Of a DNA stretch of 6,084 nt, positions 1 through 5,717 are shown piece after piece. The stretch lies in contig JACZVE010000204.1 in assembly GCA_022572825.1 (NCBI GenBank), forward strand, positions 1-6,084, written 5' to 3'. This stretch comes from SAR324 cluster bacterium. GTDB taxonomy: Bacteria > SAR324 > JACQKK01. The notes beneath the pieces were generated by a model. The model worked only from the letters and a program-made list of their open reading frames with translations, did no database searches and was not told the origin of the DNA. The position numbers and the translations under genes were made by a program. Position 1 is the first letter of the stretch; the number at the start of each line of letters is the position of its first letter.

Positions 1-1210
1 CCAGGGCCAGCTCCACGGCCTCCCAGATCTCCTCGATGGTTTCCAGGTCGCCGGTACTCTCGTAGTAGGCGCCCGCCAGCAGCACAAACAAGGGGGTGGT
101 ATCGACGGCGCCGTAATACCGTCCGAACGGGATTTCTCCCAGGTTGGCCATCTCTCCCCGGCGGAGCTCGTGAAGAATCTTGCCGGGCTCCGCATCACGC
201 TCCGGCTCCGTATCCTTGGCCTGCCGCGCCGCCAGAAAGCGCAGCACCCCCTTGGCAATCTCGGGCACCACCCACACACATTGCAATGCGGTGATGATGC
301 CGTCCCGGCCAAAAACGGTATCGAACCAGGGAATCCCGGCGTAAGGATACAGTCCGTCGGGGGTTTGGGTGAGCATCATGAGCAGGTCCGCCCTTGCGCT
401 GTTTACCCAGTCATTGAACTGCTCGTTGGAGGAGTATATATCGCAGAATCGGGATTTGATCCCCTCTGTGACCTCCTGTGAGCGGGTAAGGGCGCTTTCG
501 AAAGCGCCGTCCGGCGGAAGGGATTGATCCCCGACAATGCAGAGCAGGGTTATGAAGATCTTTTTGTCCTGGTTGGGATCCAGGTGCAGCTCAAAGGCCG
601 CGGAATGCTGCGACAGGCGATCCGGAGGTGGCGAGAACAAAATCCGCGTGCGCCGTTCGATGTCGTCCAGCCCTCTGTAACCCAGCGTCACAGCGGCTTT
701 TTCCACCACCGGGGGCAGCAGGTCTCCCCGCCGGGGGCGCTTCATCCCGCGCACCTCGAAGATATCCACGAAGTCGGCGTCGAACCGCAACTCCAAGGTC
801 ACCTTGGCCCTGCGTTGGAGATAGTTCTTGACGCGGATCAGCTCGTAACAGGCGCCGTTGACGAGAAACTTGGAGCGAAACAGATGAAAGGACTCCCGAC
901 GAAGCTCCACCTCCCCATCTTCGTAGCAATCCGCATTGGTGACATCGACCACCAGGTTGGCGTTCTCCAGTTTCACCTCCGAACTGAGCAGCAAGGGTCT
1001 TCCTTCGCCCAGGTACAGCTCCATTTGGCTCAGAAATCGGGTCCCTTCATGGAAGATGCCATGTTGCTTGAACACGCGACCCTGCACATCTCCCAGCCGG
1101 TCGAATATGGCGAAGGTCTCACCGTTCTTAAGCACCCGGGTGGAGGCATCAGTCAGGACGGACGCGGCCAGGATGTAATACTGTTCCGCGACGCGTATTA
1201 TCTGATCCAT
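1..1210 (-). CDS. Amylo-alpha-1,6-glucosidase-type glycogen debranching enzyme (C-terminus beyond window)
   Basis: This is a partial gene: 403 codons are visible, starting at the ATG at 1210-1208 and running off the left edge without a stop. The translation opens MDQIIRVAEQYYILAASVLT. The first 200 or so residues look like the beta-rich N-terminal domain of bacterial debranching enzymes (GDE_N type), with segments such as LKNGETFAIFDRLGD and the RRESFHLFRSKFLVNG region. The catalytic (alpha/alpha)6-barrel follows. Its hallmark is GIPWFDTVFGRDGIITALQ at residues 292-310, with the FGRD Asp at 303. Members of the family hydrolyse alpha-1,6 branch points of glycogen or similar alpha-glucans in the cytoplasm. 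They are usually about 700 residues long, so a little over half is seen. A GGGGAAG ribosome binding site lies 7 bases before the ATG, and a stop codon 33 bases upstream in frame limits the start. It lies 28 bases after the glycosyltransferase stop, probably in the same operon. Exact substrate is inferred. Confidence 0.9.
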   Translation of the reverse strand, partial: MDQIIRVAEQYYILAASVLTDASTRVLKNGETFAIFDRLGDVQGRVFKQHGIFHEGTRFLSQMELYLGEGRPLLLSSEVKLENANLVVDVTNADCYEDGEVELRRESFHLFRSKFLVNGACYELIRVKNYLQRRAKVTLELRFDADFVDIFEVRGMKRPRRGDLLPPVVEKAAVTLGYRGLDDIERRTRILFSPPPDRLSQHSAAFELHLDPNQDKKIFITLLCIVGDQSLPPDGAFESALTRSQEVTEGIKSRFCDIYSSNEQFNDWVNSARADLLMMLTQTPDGLYPYAGIPWFDTVFGRDGIITALQCVWVVPEIAKGVLRFLAARQAKDTEPERDAEPGKILHELRRGEMANLGEIPFGRYYGAVDTTPLFVLLAGAYYESTGDLETIEEIWEAVELAL

Positions 1211-1238
1211 GGACCTGCTTCCCCTACCCGCGCAACGC

Positions 1239-2276
1239 TCAGGCTATTTTTTTGATGTCCACCAGGCTATCGTAAACGGTCAGGTAATCCCGTGCCATGC
1301 GAGTGGCGGTAAAGCGCTCCTCCCATTCCCTGCGAATGCCTGCGCGCCGCAGAAAGGCCACCCGCTCTACGGCTTCGACCATTTCCGCCTGCGTCTCACA
1401 GATGAACCCGGTTGTGCCGTGGCTCACCACTTCGGGCACGGAACCCTGCCGCCGGGCGATCACCGGCGTACCGCACGCCATCGCCTCAATCATTCCAAGG
1501 CCGAAGGGCTCCGGCCATTCGATGGGAAAGAGCAAGGCCAAGGCGTCACCCAGAAACGAGCCCTTTTCTCGTTCGCCGATTTCACCCAGGTACTCGATCA
1601 GCGGATCATCCATAAGCGGCCTGATGATCGACTGGTAATACTCGCGATCCACCCGGTCTACTTTGGCCGCGATCTTGAGCGGCATTCCGACGCGCTTCGC
1701 CACCGCGATGGCGGCATCCACCTTTTTCTCCGGCGATATGCGACCCAGGAAAGCCAGGTAGCTGCCGGTCTTGGGCTGGAAGGGGTACAGGTGGAATGGC
1801 AGGCCATGATACACCGTGCCGACCCAGTTCACCCAAGGCAGTGGCTTACGCTGCGAATTGGAGACCGATACCAACGGAATCTCACTGAATTCCTGGTACA
1901 ACGGGCGCAGGTCCGCAATATCCAGGCGGCCGTGCAGGGTTGTAAGAGTCGGCCCGCGGTGACGCCTGACCAGTGGAAAATGCAGGTAGTCGGTGTGGAA
2001 GTGAATGATGTCGAACTGCCTGGAATCCTTGAAGACCCGTTCCAGCATCCGCACATAATGTGCAAATGGATCGATGCAGTCGGGGTCCAGCCGCAGGGAT
2101 CTGTCGCACATGGGCACGAGGTTCGCCAGGGTGCTGGAATCCGCGCTGGCGTACAGGGTTACCTGATGACCCATGTTCACAAGCATGTCGGTGAGATAGG
2201 AAATCACACGTTCCGTGCCACCATACAATTTTGGCGGAACACTTTCGAACAATGGAGCAACTTGCGCGATTCTCAT
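1239..2276 (-). CDS. Glycosyltransferase family 4 (GT-B fold)
   Basis: This complete 345-residue protein starts MRIAQVAPLFESVPP and has a typical GT4 layout. The N-terminal Rossmann half contains the acceptor-side glycine loop (KLYGGTERVISYL, 16-28) and the DIIHFHTDY segment (89-97). The C-terminal nucleotide-sugar half begins near LAFLGRISPEKKVDAAI (174-190), whose Arg and Lys usually contact the donor phosphates. It also has the E-x7-E signature in EPFGLGMIEAMACGTPVIA (256-274, Glu256 and Glu264) and GSVPEVV just after it. The length is normal and no transmembrane segment is seen, so it is probably cytosolic or membrane-peripheral. The family transfers sugars with retention of configuration; donor and acceptor cannot be read from the sequence. 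The start is supported by AGGAGGAAGAAG ending 7 bases before the ATG. It is the first gene of the pair with the debranching enzyme, which suggests a role in alpha-glucan or exopolysaccharide metabolism (inference). Confidence 0.92.
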   Translation of the reverse strand: MRIAQVAPLFESVPPKLYGGTERVISYLTDMLVNMGHQVTLYASADSSTLANLVPMCDRSLRLDPDCIDPFAHYVRMLERVFKDSRQFDIIHFHTDYLHFPLVRRHRGPTLTTLHGRLDIADLRPLYQEFSEIPLVSVSNSQRKPLPWVNWVGTVYHGLPFHLYPFQPKTGSYLAFLGRISPEKKVDAAIAVAKRVGMPLKIAAKVDRVDREYYQSIIRPLMDDPLIEYLGEIGEREKGSFLGDALALLFPIEWPEPFGLGMIEAMACGTPVIARRQGSVPEVVSHGTTGFICETQAEMVEAVERVAFLRRAGIRREWEERFTATRMARDYLTVYDSLVDIKKIA

Positions 2277-2352
2277 GTTATTGCTTCTTCCTCCTGTCGA
2301 TAATTTCCGAATGGGAGCATGAAATAATTGACTTTCCCGTGCCCTTCAACAC

Positions 2353-2377
2353 GCCTCAACACTGGCAGTGGTGAGGC
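2353..2377. repeat. Near-perfect 12-bp inverted repeat
   Basis: GCCTCAACACTG (2353-2364) and CAGTGGTGAGGC (2366-2377) are inverted copies of each other with 11 of 12 positions pairing and a single central base between them. No T-tract follows on either strand, so it does not look like an intrinsic terminator. It lies 77-101 bases upstream of the glycosyltransferase start. It could be a dyad operator for a dimeric regulator or a hairpin in the 5' leader; which of these is not determined. Confidence 0.55.
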
Positions 2378-2415
2378 TTCCCGAGCACACGAAAAAAAGC
2401 CGCCTGCCCGCTGAG

Positions 2416-2496
2416 GGAGCTTGTCCTGAGCCTGTCAAAGGGCTAAGTTCCGCGCGTGTCGAAAGGCGCAGCGAACGTCTCGAAGGACGCGGCTCC
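2416..2496. repeat. REP/RIME-like imperfect palindromic intergenic repeat
   Basis: The outer arms pair as GGAGC (2416-2420) with GCTCC (2492-2496), and GTCCT (2423-2427) with AGGAC (2484-2488). The inner arms GTTC (2447-2450) and GAAC (2473-2476) enclose a further GC-rich stem around a GTGTCGAAAG loop. The words GTCCTGAGCCTGTC and GTCTCGAAGGAC resemble the CTCAGGAC / TCGAGAC words found in dispersed intergenic palindromes of many proteobacteria. That resemblance is from memory. Copy number in this genome cannot be seen from one window. Confidence 0.5.
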
Positions 2497-2796
2497 GATC
2501 GACGGTCAGTGTAATTTCGTTACTGCTCTGATGAGTATAACGGACATTCCTCAAAAGTGGCCGCTGACGACAGCGCAAAGCGGTCACCGGTTCTTAATAC
2601 CATGAAACTGGGATCGGAGTCCACGTTACATTACATCCCCCCAAAACGGTTTCGCCCAGAGGACTTCAAACCGCTCAAAGCAGGTCATATCCCCATGCGC
2701 ATTGCGCAATGGCTTGCGACGCGAACAGCGTCATCCACAATAGTCGTTAATCCTGGCCATCCGGGCCGTCAACGCCGCCGGAATCGCGAGCTGGAT

Positions 2797-3153
2797 ATGA
2801 AGACGATACCCCTCACGAAGCTTTCCGAAGAAACGTTACGCGATGCGTGCTCAATCGCGGTGGACGTGGACGGCACGCTGCTGCTTTGGGAGGGCGAGGA
2901 CCCGGGAATACCGGGAAACGGAACACCCCAGCCCAACGCGGTTTTGATCGAGACACTGCGGCGCTGGAAGCGCTCAGATCCGGCCAGGGAACTGACCGTC
3001 TGGAGCGGCATGGGACGCGTTCACGCAGCAAAAGCCGTCGCGTTCTTGGGCATTGAAGACATCGCCGATCATATCATGGCCAAGCCGAGCGTGATGTTCG
3101 ATGACGCACCCGGCTGGTTCGACTTGCAAACCATGGTGGACGTGAGGCAATAA
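2797..3153 (+). CDS. Small HAD-superfamily hydrolase, stand-alone core domain
   Basis: This encodes 118 residues from MKTIPLTKLSEETL. HAD motif I is clear in SIAVDVDGTLL: Asp23 would be the nucleophile and Asp25 the general acid/base. A motif II-like Ser follows in LTVWSGMG (Ser70), then a motif III-like Lys in MAKPS (Lys96), and motif IV acidic residues in VMFDDAPGW (Asp102, Asp103). The domain is very short, with no room for a large cap between motifs I and II, as in cap-less HAD phosphatases. Its substrate is unknown. The start is uncertain: the ATG has only a weak ribosome binding site. A GTG at 2557 in the same frame would add 80 residues without recognisable homology, so the ATG just before the HAD core is preferred. 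It has no operon partner and converges on the dioxygenase gene with 21 bases between stops. Confidence 0.75.
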   Translation: MKTIPLTKLSEETLRDACSIAVDVDGTLLLWEGEDPGIPGNGTPQPNAVLIETLRRWKRSDPARELTVWSGMGRVHAAKAVAFLGIEDIADHIMAKPSVMFDDAPGWFDLQTMVDVRQ

Positions 3154-3174
3154 GGAAAGAACGCCGCGCCCCTT

Positions 3175-4041
3175 TCAGCAGGGCCGATCCCCCGCAATGG
3201 TGACCCGGCGCATCGCCCGCCGCTGGCCGGCGTAATCGTTCAGCGCATAGTGCTGTACGCAGCGGTTGTCCCAGAAGGCCACGGAGCCCACCTCCCACCG
3301 GAAGCGGCAGGTGAATTCCATCCGCGCGGCGTGCTGAATCAGAAACTTGAGCAGAGGCTCGCTCTCCGCCTTTGTCATGTCCTGGAAGCGGTGCGTGAAC
3401 GCGCTGTTGACGTACAGGGCCTTGCGCCCGGTTTCCGGGTGCGTGCGCACCACCGGGTGCGCCACCATCCGCTCGGCATCCTCCGAATAGCGGACCTTCA
3501 TGGAATGGGTGTTGACGGCATATTCGTGACGGTCTCCACGAGTGTTGTGAAGCCCGTAGGGACGTGAGGCGCTGTGGAGCGCCTCCAGGCCTTCCAGCAA
3601 GGACTTCATGCCGTCGGACAGCGTCTCGTAGGCCAGGTATTGATTGGCGAACAGGGTGTCTCCGCCATAGGCGGGCACCTCCTCCGCGTACAGGATCGAT
3701 CCCAGCGCGGGCCGCTCCTGAAAGGTAACGTCGGAATGCCAGTCACCGCCGAAGTTGAAGCCCGTGTCCTCCGGCTCCCGGATGACGTGGATGATCTCCG
3801 GGCAGTCGGGCATCCCGGCCACATAGGGGTGGATATCCAGCTCCCCGAAACGCTTGCCCAACGCGATCTGCTGCCGCGGGGTCATGTCCTGTCCCCGGAA
3901 GAAGACGACCAGGTAATCCAACAGCGCCCGATGCAGCTCCTCGAAGGTGTCGTCGCCCAGGGGTCGGGCCAGGTTCAGGCCCTGAATCTCCGCACCCAGG
4001 GCGCCGGATACGGGTAGCACCTCGATGTGGCTGTATCCCAT
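3175..4041 (-). CDS. TauD/TfdA-family Fe(II)/2-oxoglutarate-dependent dioxygenase
   Basis: This complete 288-residue protein starts MGYSHIEVLPVSGALGAEIQG. The iron ligands of the family are all present: the His-x-Asp pair in DWHSDVTF (His102, Asp104) and the distal His in WDNRCVQHYALNDY (His264). The Arg that binds the 2-oxoglutarate carboxylate is Arg279 in QRRAMRRVTIAGD, 15 residues after that His as in E. coli TauD. VVRTHPETGRKALYVN (198-212) is also a classic family segment. The enzyme couples oxidative decarboxylation of 2-oxoglutarate to hydroxylation of a small substrate, often a sulfonate. His71 matches a taurine-binding His of TauD, but the position of TauD Asn95 appears to be Gly98, so taurine is not assured. 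The frame is open to 4119, but GGAG at 4052-4049, 7 bases before this ATG, and the family N-terminus favour 4041. No transporter or regulator lies beside it. Confidence 0.93.
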   Translation of the reverse strand: MGYSHIEVLPVSGALGAEIQGLNLARPLGDDTFEELHRALLDYLVVFFRGQDMTPRQQIALGKRFGELDIHPYVAGMPDCPEIIHVIREPEDTGFNFGGDWHSDVTFQERPALGSILYAEEVPAYGGDTLFANQYLAYETLSDGMKSLLEGLEALHSASRPYGLHNTRGDRHEYAVNTHSMKVRYSEDAERMVAHPVVRTHPETGRKALYVNSAFTHRFQDMTKAESEPLLKFLIQHAARMEFTCRFRWEVGSVAFWDNRCVQHYALNDYAGQRRAMRRVTIAGDRPC

Positions 4042-4048
4042 CGTCGAT

Positions 4049-4052
4049 CTCC
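4049..4052 (-). promoter_or_regulatory. Ribosome binding site deciding the dioxygenase start
   Basis: GGAG on the minus strand lies 7 bases before the ATG at 4041. The in-frame upstream ATG at 4119 would add 26 residues that do not resemble the family, so this site supports the shorter protein. Confidence 0.7.
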
Positions 4053-4133
4053 GGATAGTAGCGGCGCCCTGGGTGCGTCGTAACGGCACCCCGACGGCGC
4101 TTGAGCCTGGTTGCTTCACGATCTGGATGCATC

Positions 4134-4139
4134 ATTATA
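4134..4139 (-). promoter_or_regulatory. Candidate -10 box (TATAAT) for the dioxygenase gene
   Basis: A perfect TATAAT on the minus strand lies about 93 bases upstream of the dioxygenase ATG and only 5 bases from the left end of the IS. A -35 box at normal spacing would fall inside the IS left terminal repeat, where the sequence (GCGCTA) is a poor match. The site may be the remnant of the native promoter, now separated from its -35. Confidence 0.4.
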
Positions 4140-4144
4140 AAAAA

Positions 4145-4165
4145 TGCCTATTCCCTTAGCGCAGC
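4145..4165 (+). repeat. IS left terminal inverted repeat
   Basis: It pairs with 5106-5126 at 17 of 21 positions, the first seven outer bases (TGCCTAT) being identical. It also contains the probable -35 hexamer of the transposase promoter. Confidence 0.8.
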
Positions 4166-4179
4166 CAATTATGTATAAT
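4151..4179 (+). promoter_or_regulatory. Probable transposase promoter
   Basis: A perfect TATAAT at 4174-4179 lies 17 bases after TTCCCT (4151-4156), a weak -35. The -35 is within the left terminal repeat, so transposase bound to that end could block its own transcription (inference). The leader would be about 38 bases. Confidence 0.55.
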
Positions 4180-4223
4180 CGCTTAACAAATCATTGAGTT
4201 AAACGCAGACACGGAGGTTTGCC

Positions 4224-5123
4224 ATGATTCAATCCGATCTATCCCTGCTTCAATTTAAAAAACGCTTTGCCAGTGAGCGTGCCTGTGAAGGGGCGCTGGA
4301 AAAATTGCGCTGGCCCGATGGTTTCGTGTGCCCGAAATGTAAGCATGTCAAGGCTTCTCGGATCGCGACCCGGCGACTGTTGCAGTGTTCAAAATGCCGC
4401 CACCAGGTCTCCCTCACTGCGGGCACCATTTTTCACAAGACCCGCACCCCTCTGTTGAAGTGGTTTTGGGCGATCTACCTGGCCGGCCAGGACAAAGGCG
4501 GCGTTTCGGCTTTGCGTTTGGCCAAGCAACTTGAGCTCGGCTACAAAACGGCCTGGCTGATGCTTCATAAAATCCGCAAGGCCATGGCCCAGCGAGACAG
4601 TGACTACACGCTCTCCGGATTCATTGAGATGGACGACGCTTTTTTCGGCGGCGCCGCCAAAGGCCGCAGAGGCAGGGGAGCGGCGAACAAAACGCCGGTG
4701 TTGGTGATGGTTGAGTCCCAAGGTGAAAAAGCTGGCTTTATCGCGATGCGCACACTTGAAAACATGCAGAAAGACCAAGTTGATCAAGCAGTTGAAGGGT
4801 GGATTGCTCCAAACCAGTCGATTCGTACCGATGGGCATAAATCGTTCCTCCATCTCGATGCCCTTGGTCATCGGCACGATGGAACACCCGTGCCCCCGCA
4901 AAAAGCCTCTGAAGACCTGCACTGGGTGCATATTGCCATCTCCAACGCCAAACGTTTCCTGTTGGGGACCTACCATGGCGTGAGCCATAAACATCTTCAG
5001 CTCTATCTTGATGAGTTTTGTTACCGCTTTAACCGGCGCTCTTGGGAAAAACAAATCACCTTGCGGCTATTGACGGCGTGTATTTTCGCCACCCCTGTCA
5101 CCTATGCTGAACTAAAGGGATAG
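4224..5123 (+). CDS. IS1595-family transposase
   Basis: This intact 299-residue protein starts MIQSDLSLLQFKKRFASE. A zinc ribbon near the N-terminus (Cys36, Cys39, Cys55, Cys58, in CPKCKH and CSKCRHQ) is followed by SLTAGTIFHKTRTPL, typical of this family. The RNase H-like catalytic domain shows the first acidic residue in FIEMDDAFFGG (Asp137 or Asp138), the second in IRTDGHKSF (Asp203), and in the third position Asn241 with Lys243 in ISNAKRFLLGTYHG. This is the DDN(K) form known in IS1595 relatives in place of the usual DDE. The C-terminus LDEFCYRFNRR is also characteristic. A GGAGG site lies 6 bases before the ATG, giving good start support. It cuts and moves the surrounding IS. There is no frameshift or stop, so the copy may be functional. 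The stop codon lies inside the right terminal repeat. Confidence 0.95.
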   Translation: MIQSDLSLLQFKKRFASERACEGALEKLRWPDGFVCPKCKHVKASRIATRRLLQCSKCRHQVSLTAGTIFHKTRTPLLKWFWAIYLAGQDKGGVSALRLAKQLELGYKTAWLMLHKIRKAMAQRDSDYTLSGFIEMDDAFFGGAAKGRRGRGAANKTPVLVMVESQGEKAGFIAMRTLENMQKDQVDQAVEGWIAPNQSIRTDGHKSFLHLDALGHRHDGTPVPPQKASEDLHWVHIAISNAKRFLLGTYHGVSHKHLQLYLDEFCYRFNRRSWEKQITLRLLTACIFATPVTYAELKG

Positions 5124-5126
5124 GCA
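5106..5126 (-). repeat. IS right terminal inverted repeat
   Basis: It is the inverted partner of 4145-4165 (17 of 21 matches) and overlaps the transposase residues AELKG and the TAG stop. Only three bases separate the stop from the inferred element end. Confidence 0.8.
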
Positions 5127-5153
5127 GATAATAATAAAAGAGTAAAGCTCATC

Positions 5154-5717
5154 ATGGACGTGGAGGCGTGGTCGTTAAACGAGTTTCTGGAGTACACCTT
5201 TAGTGAGAGGGTGGCCGTTTCCTTCATGGTGCCCATGATTTTCATAACCGGGGGGTTTATGGATGGTTTCATCGAAAAATTCCATGACACTTTCGGCCTG
5301 GGCAACATGAATCGGGAAGAGTTCCCGAGAAACGACGTGCGCCTCGAAATCGTGAAAAAAGACGGCACCACGGTGCATGCGACGCTCGAGGTTACCGTCA
5401 ACAAGGCGGAGCCAACGACGACGGTGGAAAGCTTCTATGCCGTTCGCACCGAGCTTCTCGGTGATAGCTACCGTCTGGTTCGGCACGAGGCGCTCGAGGA
5501 CGTTGGGGCGATCTCGACGCTCTACTCGGTCGAGACCCATCTCGCGGGCTACCTCGAGCGAACCGTCTATTTCGTCCAGGACGAAAAGACCTACATTTAC
5601 AAATTCAACGCCCTGAATCGGGTGTACTATGCCATTGAGCCATGGATAGACGAGATTGTTACCAGCTTTTTTGGCACCGGTGACGACGCGGAGAGTGACC
5701 ATGACAACGCTTCTTGA
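5154..5717 (+). CDS. Hypothetical protein, 187 aa, first of an overlapping pair
   Basis: I do not recognise this gene. The protein begins MDVEAWSLNEFLEYTFSERV. It has one hydrophobic patch (VAVSFMVPMIFITGGFM, 20-36) without a signal-peptide charge pattern, so it is probably not exported. The rest alternates predicted strands and helices: DVRLEIVKKDG (61-71), a TLEVTV strand, SYRLVRHEALEDVGAISTLYSVET, and a C-terminal strand-helix unit with KTYIYKFNA and WIDEIVTSFFG. That order loosely recalls the DcrB/PsbP-like fold, but this is only an impression of secondary structure. The tail is acidic. The frame is open back to the IS stop, and the ATG has only a weak AAAGAG at 12 bases, so the native 5' region may have been displaced by the IS 27 bases upstream. 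It overlaps the next gene by 17 bases, which implies translational coupling. It is absent from any family I can name. Confidence 0.7.
   Translation: MDVEAWSLNEFLEYTFSERVAVSFMVPMIFITGGFMDGFIEKFHDTFGLGNMNREEFPRNDVRLEIVKKDGTTVHATLEVTVNKAEPTTTVESFYAVRTELLGDSYRLVRHEALEDVGAISTLYSVETHLAGYLERTVYFVQDEKTYIYKFNALNRVYYAIEPWIDEIVTSFFGTGDDAESDHDNAS

Larger units (their letters stand above)
2277..2796. other. Intergenic region between divergent genes, no convincing gene
   Basis: These 520 bases separate the minus-strand glycosyltransferase from the HAD-type gene. The left part must hold the glycosyltransferase leader and promoter. A weak minus-strand candidate is TTGAAG (plus 2344-2349) with TATTTC 17 bases on. 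The centre holds a hairpin and a repeat listed separately. A TATAAC at 2536-2541 could be a plus-strand -10 box, but no good -35 accompanies it. A plus-strand frame stays open from a GTG at 2557 into the HAD gene. Its 80 extra residues have no recognisable domain and are rich in Arg and Pro near the end, so I treat them as non-coding. Confidence 0.6.
4145..5126 (+). mobile_element. IS1595-family insertion sequence, complete
   Basis: The element is 982 bp and contains one transposase gene. Its ends are imperfect inverted repeats of 21 bp: the left one at 4145-4165 begins TGCCTATTCCCTTAG, and the right one at 5106-5126 reads TGCCTATCCCTTTAG on the minus strand. In all, 17 of 21 positions match. 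The right repeat overlaps the last codons and stop of the transposase. The 8 bases flanking each end (ATAAAAAA and GATAATAA) are both AT-rich but not identical, so no clean target duplication is seen. The size and transposase type fit the IS1595 family, which usually makes 8-bp duplications. The lack of one suggests an old insertion, a rearrangement, or a slightly wrong boundary. Confidence 0.85.

Noticed and set aside
524..1255. Plus-strand frame of 243 codons
   Set aside because: It is the antisense shadow of the debranching enzyme, which has clear family motifs on the minus strand.
1209..2303. Long plus-strand frame (364 codons) opposite the glycosyltransferase
   Set aside because: It is antisense to a clear GT4 gene, has no recognisable motif, and is a typical shadow of GC-rich coding DNA.
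2391..2410. Poly-A/T run as a minus-strand terminator
   Set aside because: The GC-rich stretch before the T-run on the minus strand does not fold into a stem.
2695..2709. MRIAQ on the plus strand, matching the glycosyltransferase N-terminus, as a possible duplicated gene remnant
   Set aside because: The similarity covers only five residues, and the next residues do not match.
2557..2796. N-terminal extension of the HAD gene from a GTG start
   Set aside because: It has no clear ribosome binding site, no recognisable domain, and an Arg/Pro-rich end that looks like translated non-coding DNA.
4389..5054. Minus-strand frame of 221 codons inside the IS
   Set aside because: It is antisense to the intact transposase and has no family resemblance or ribosome binding site.
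5175..5702. Minus-strand frame of 175 codons opposite the hypothetical gene
   Set aside because: The plus-strand frame has the coupled overlap with a good ribosome binding site for the next gene; the minus frame has no supporting context.
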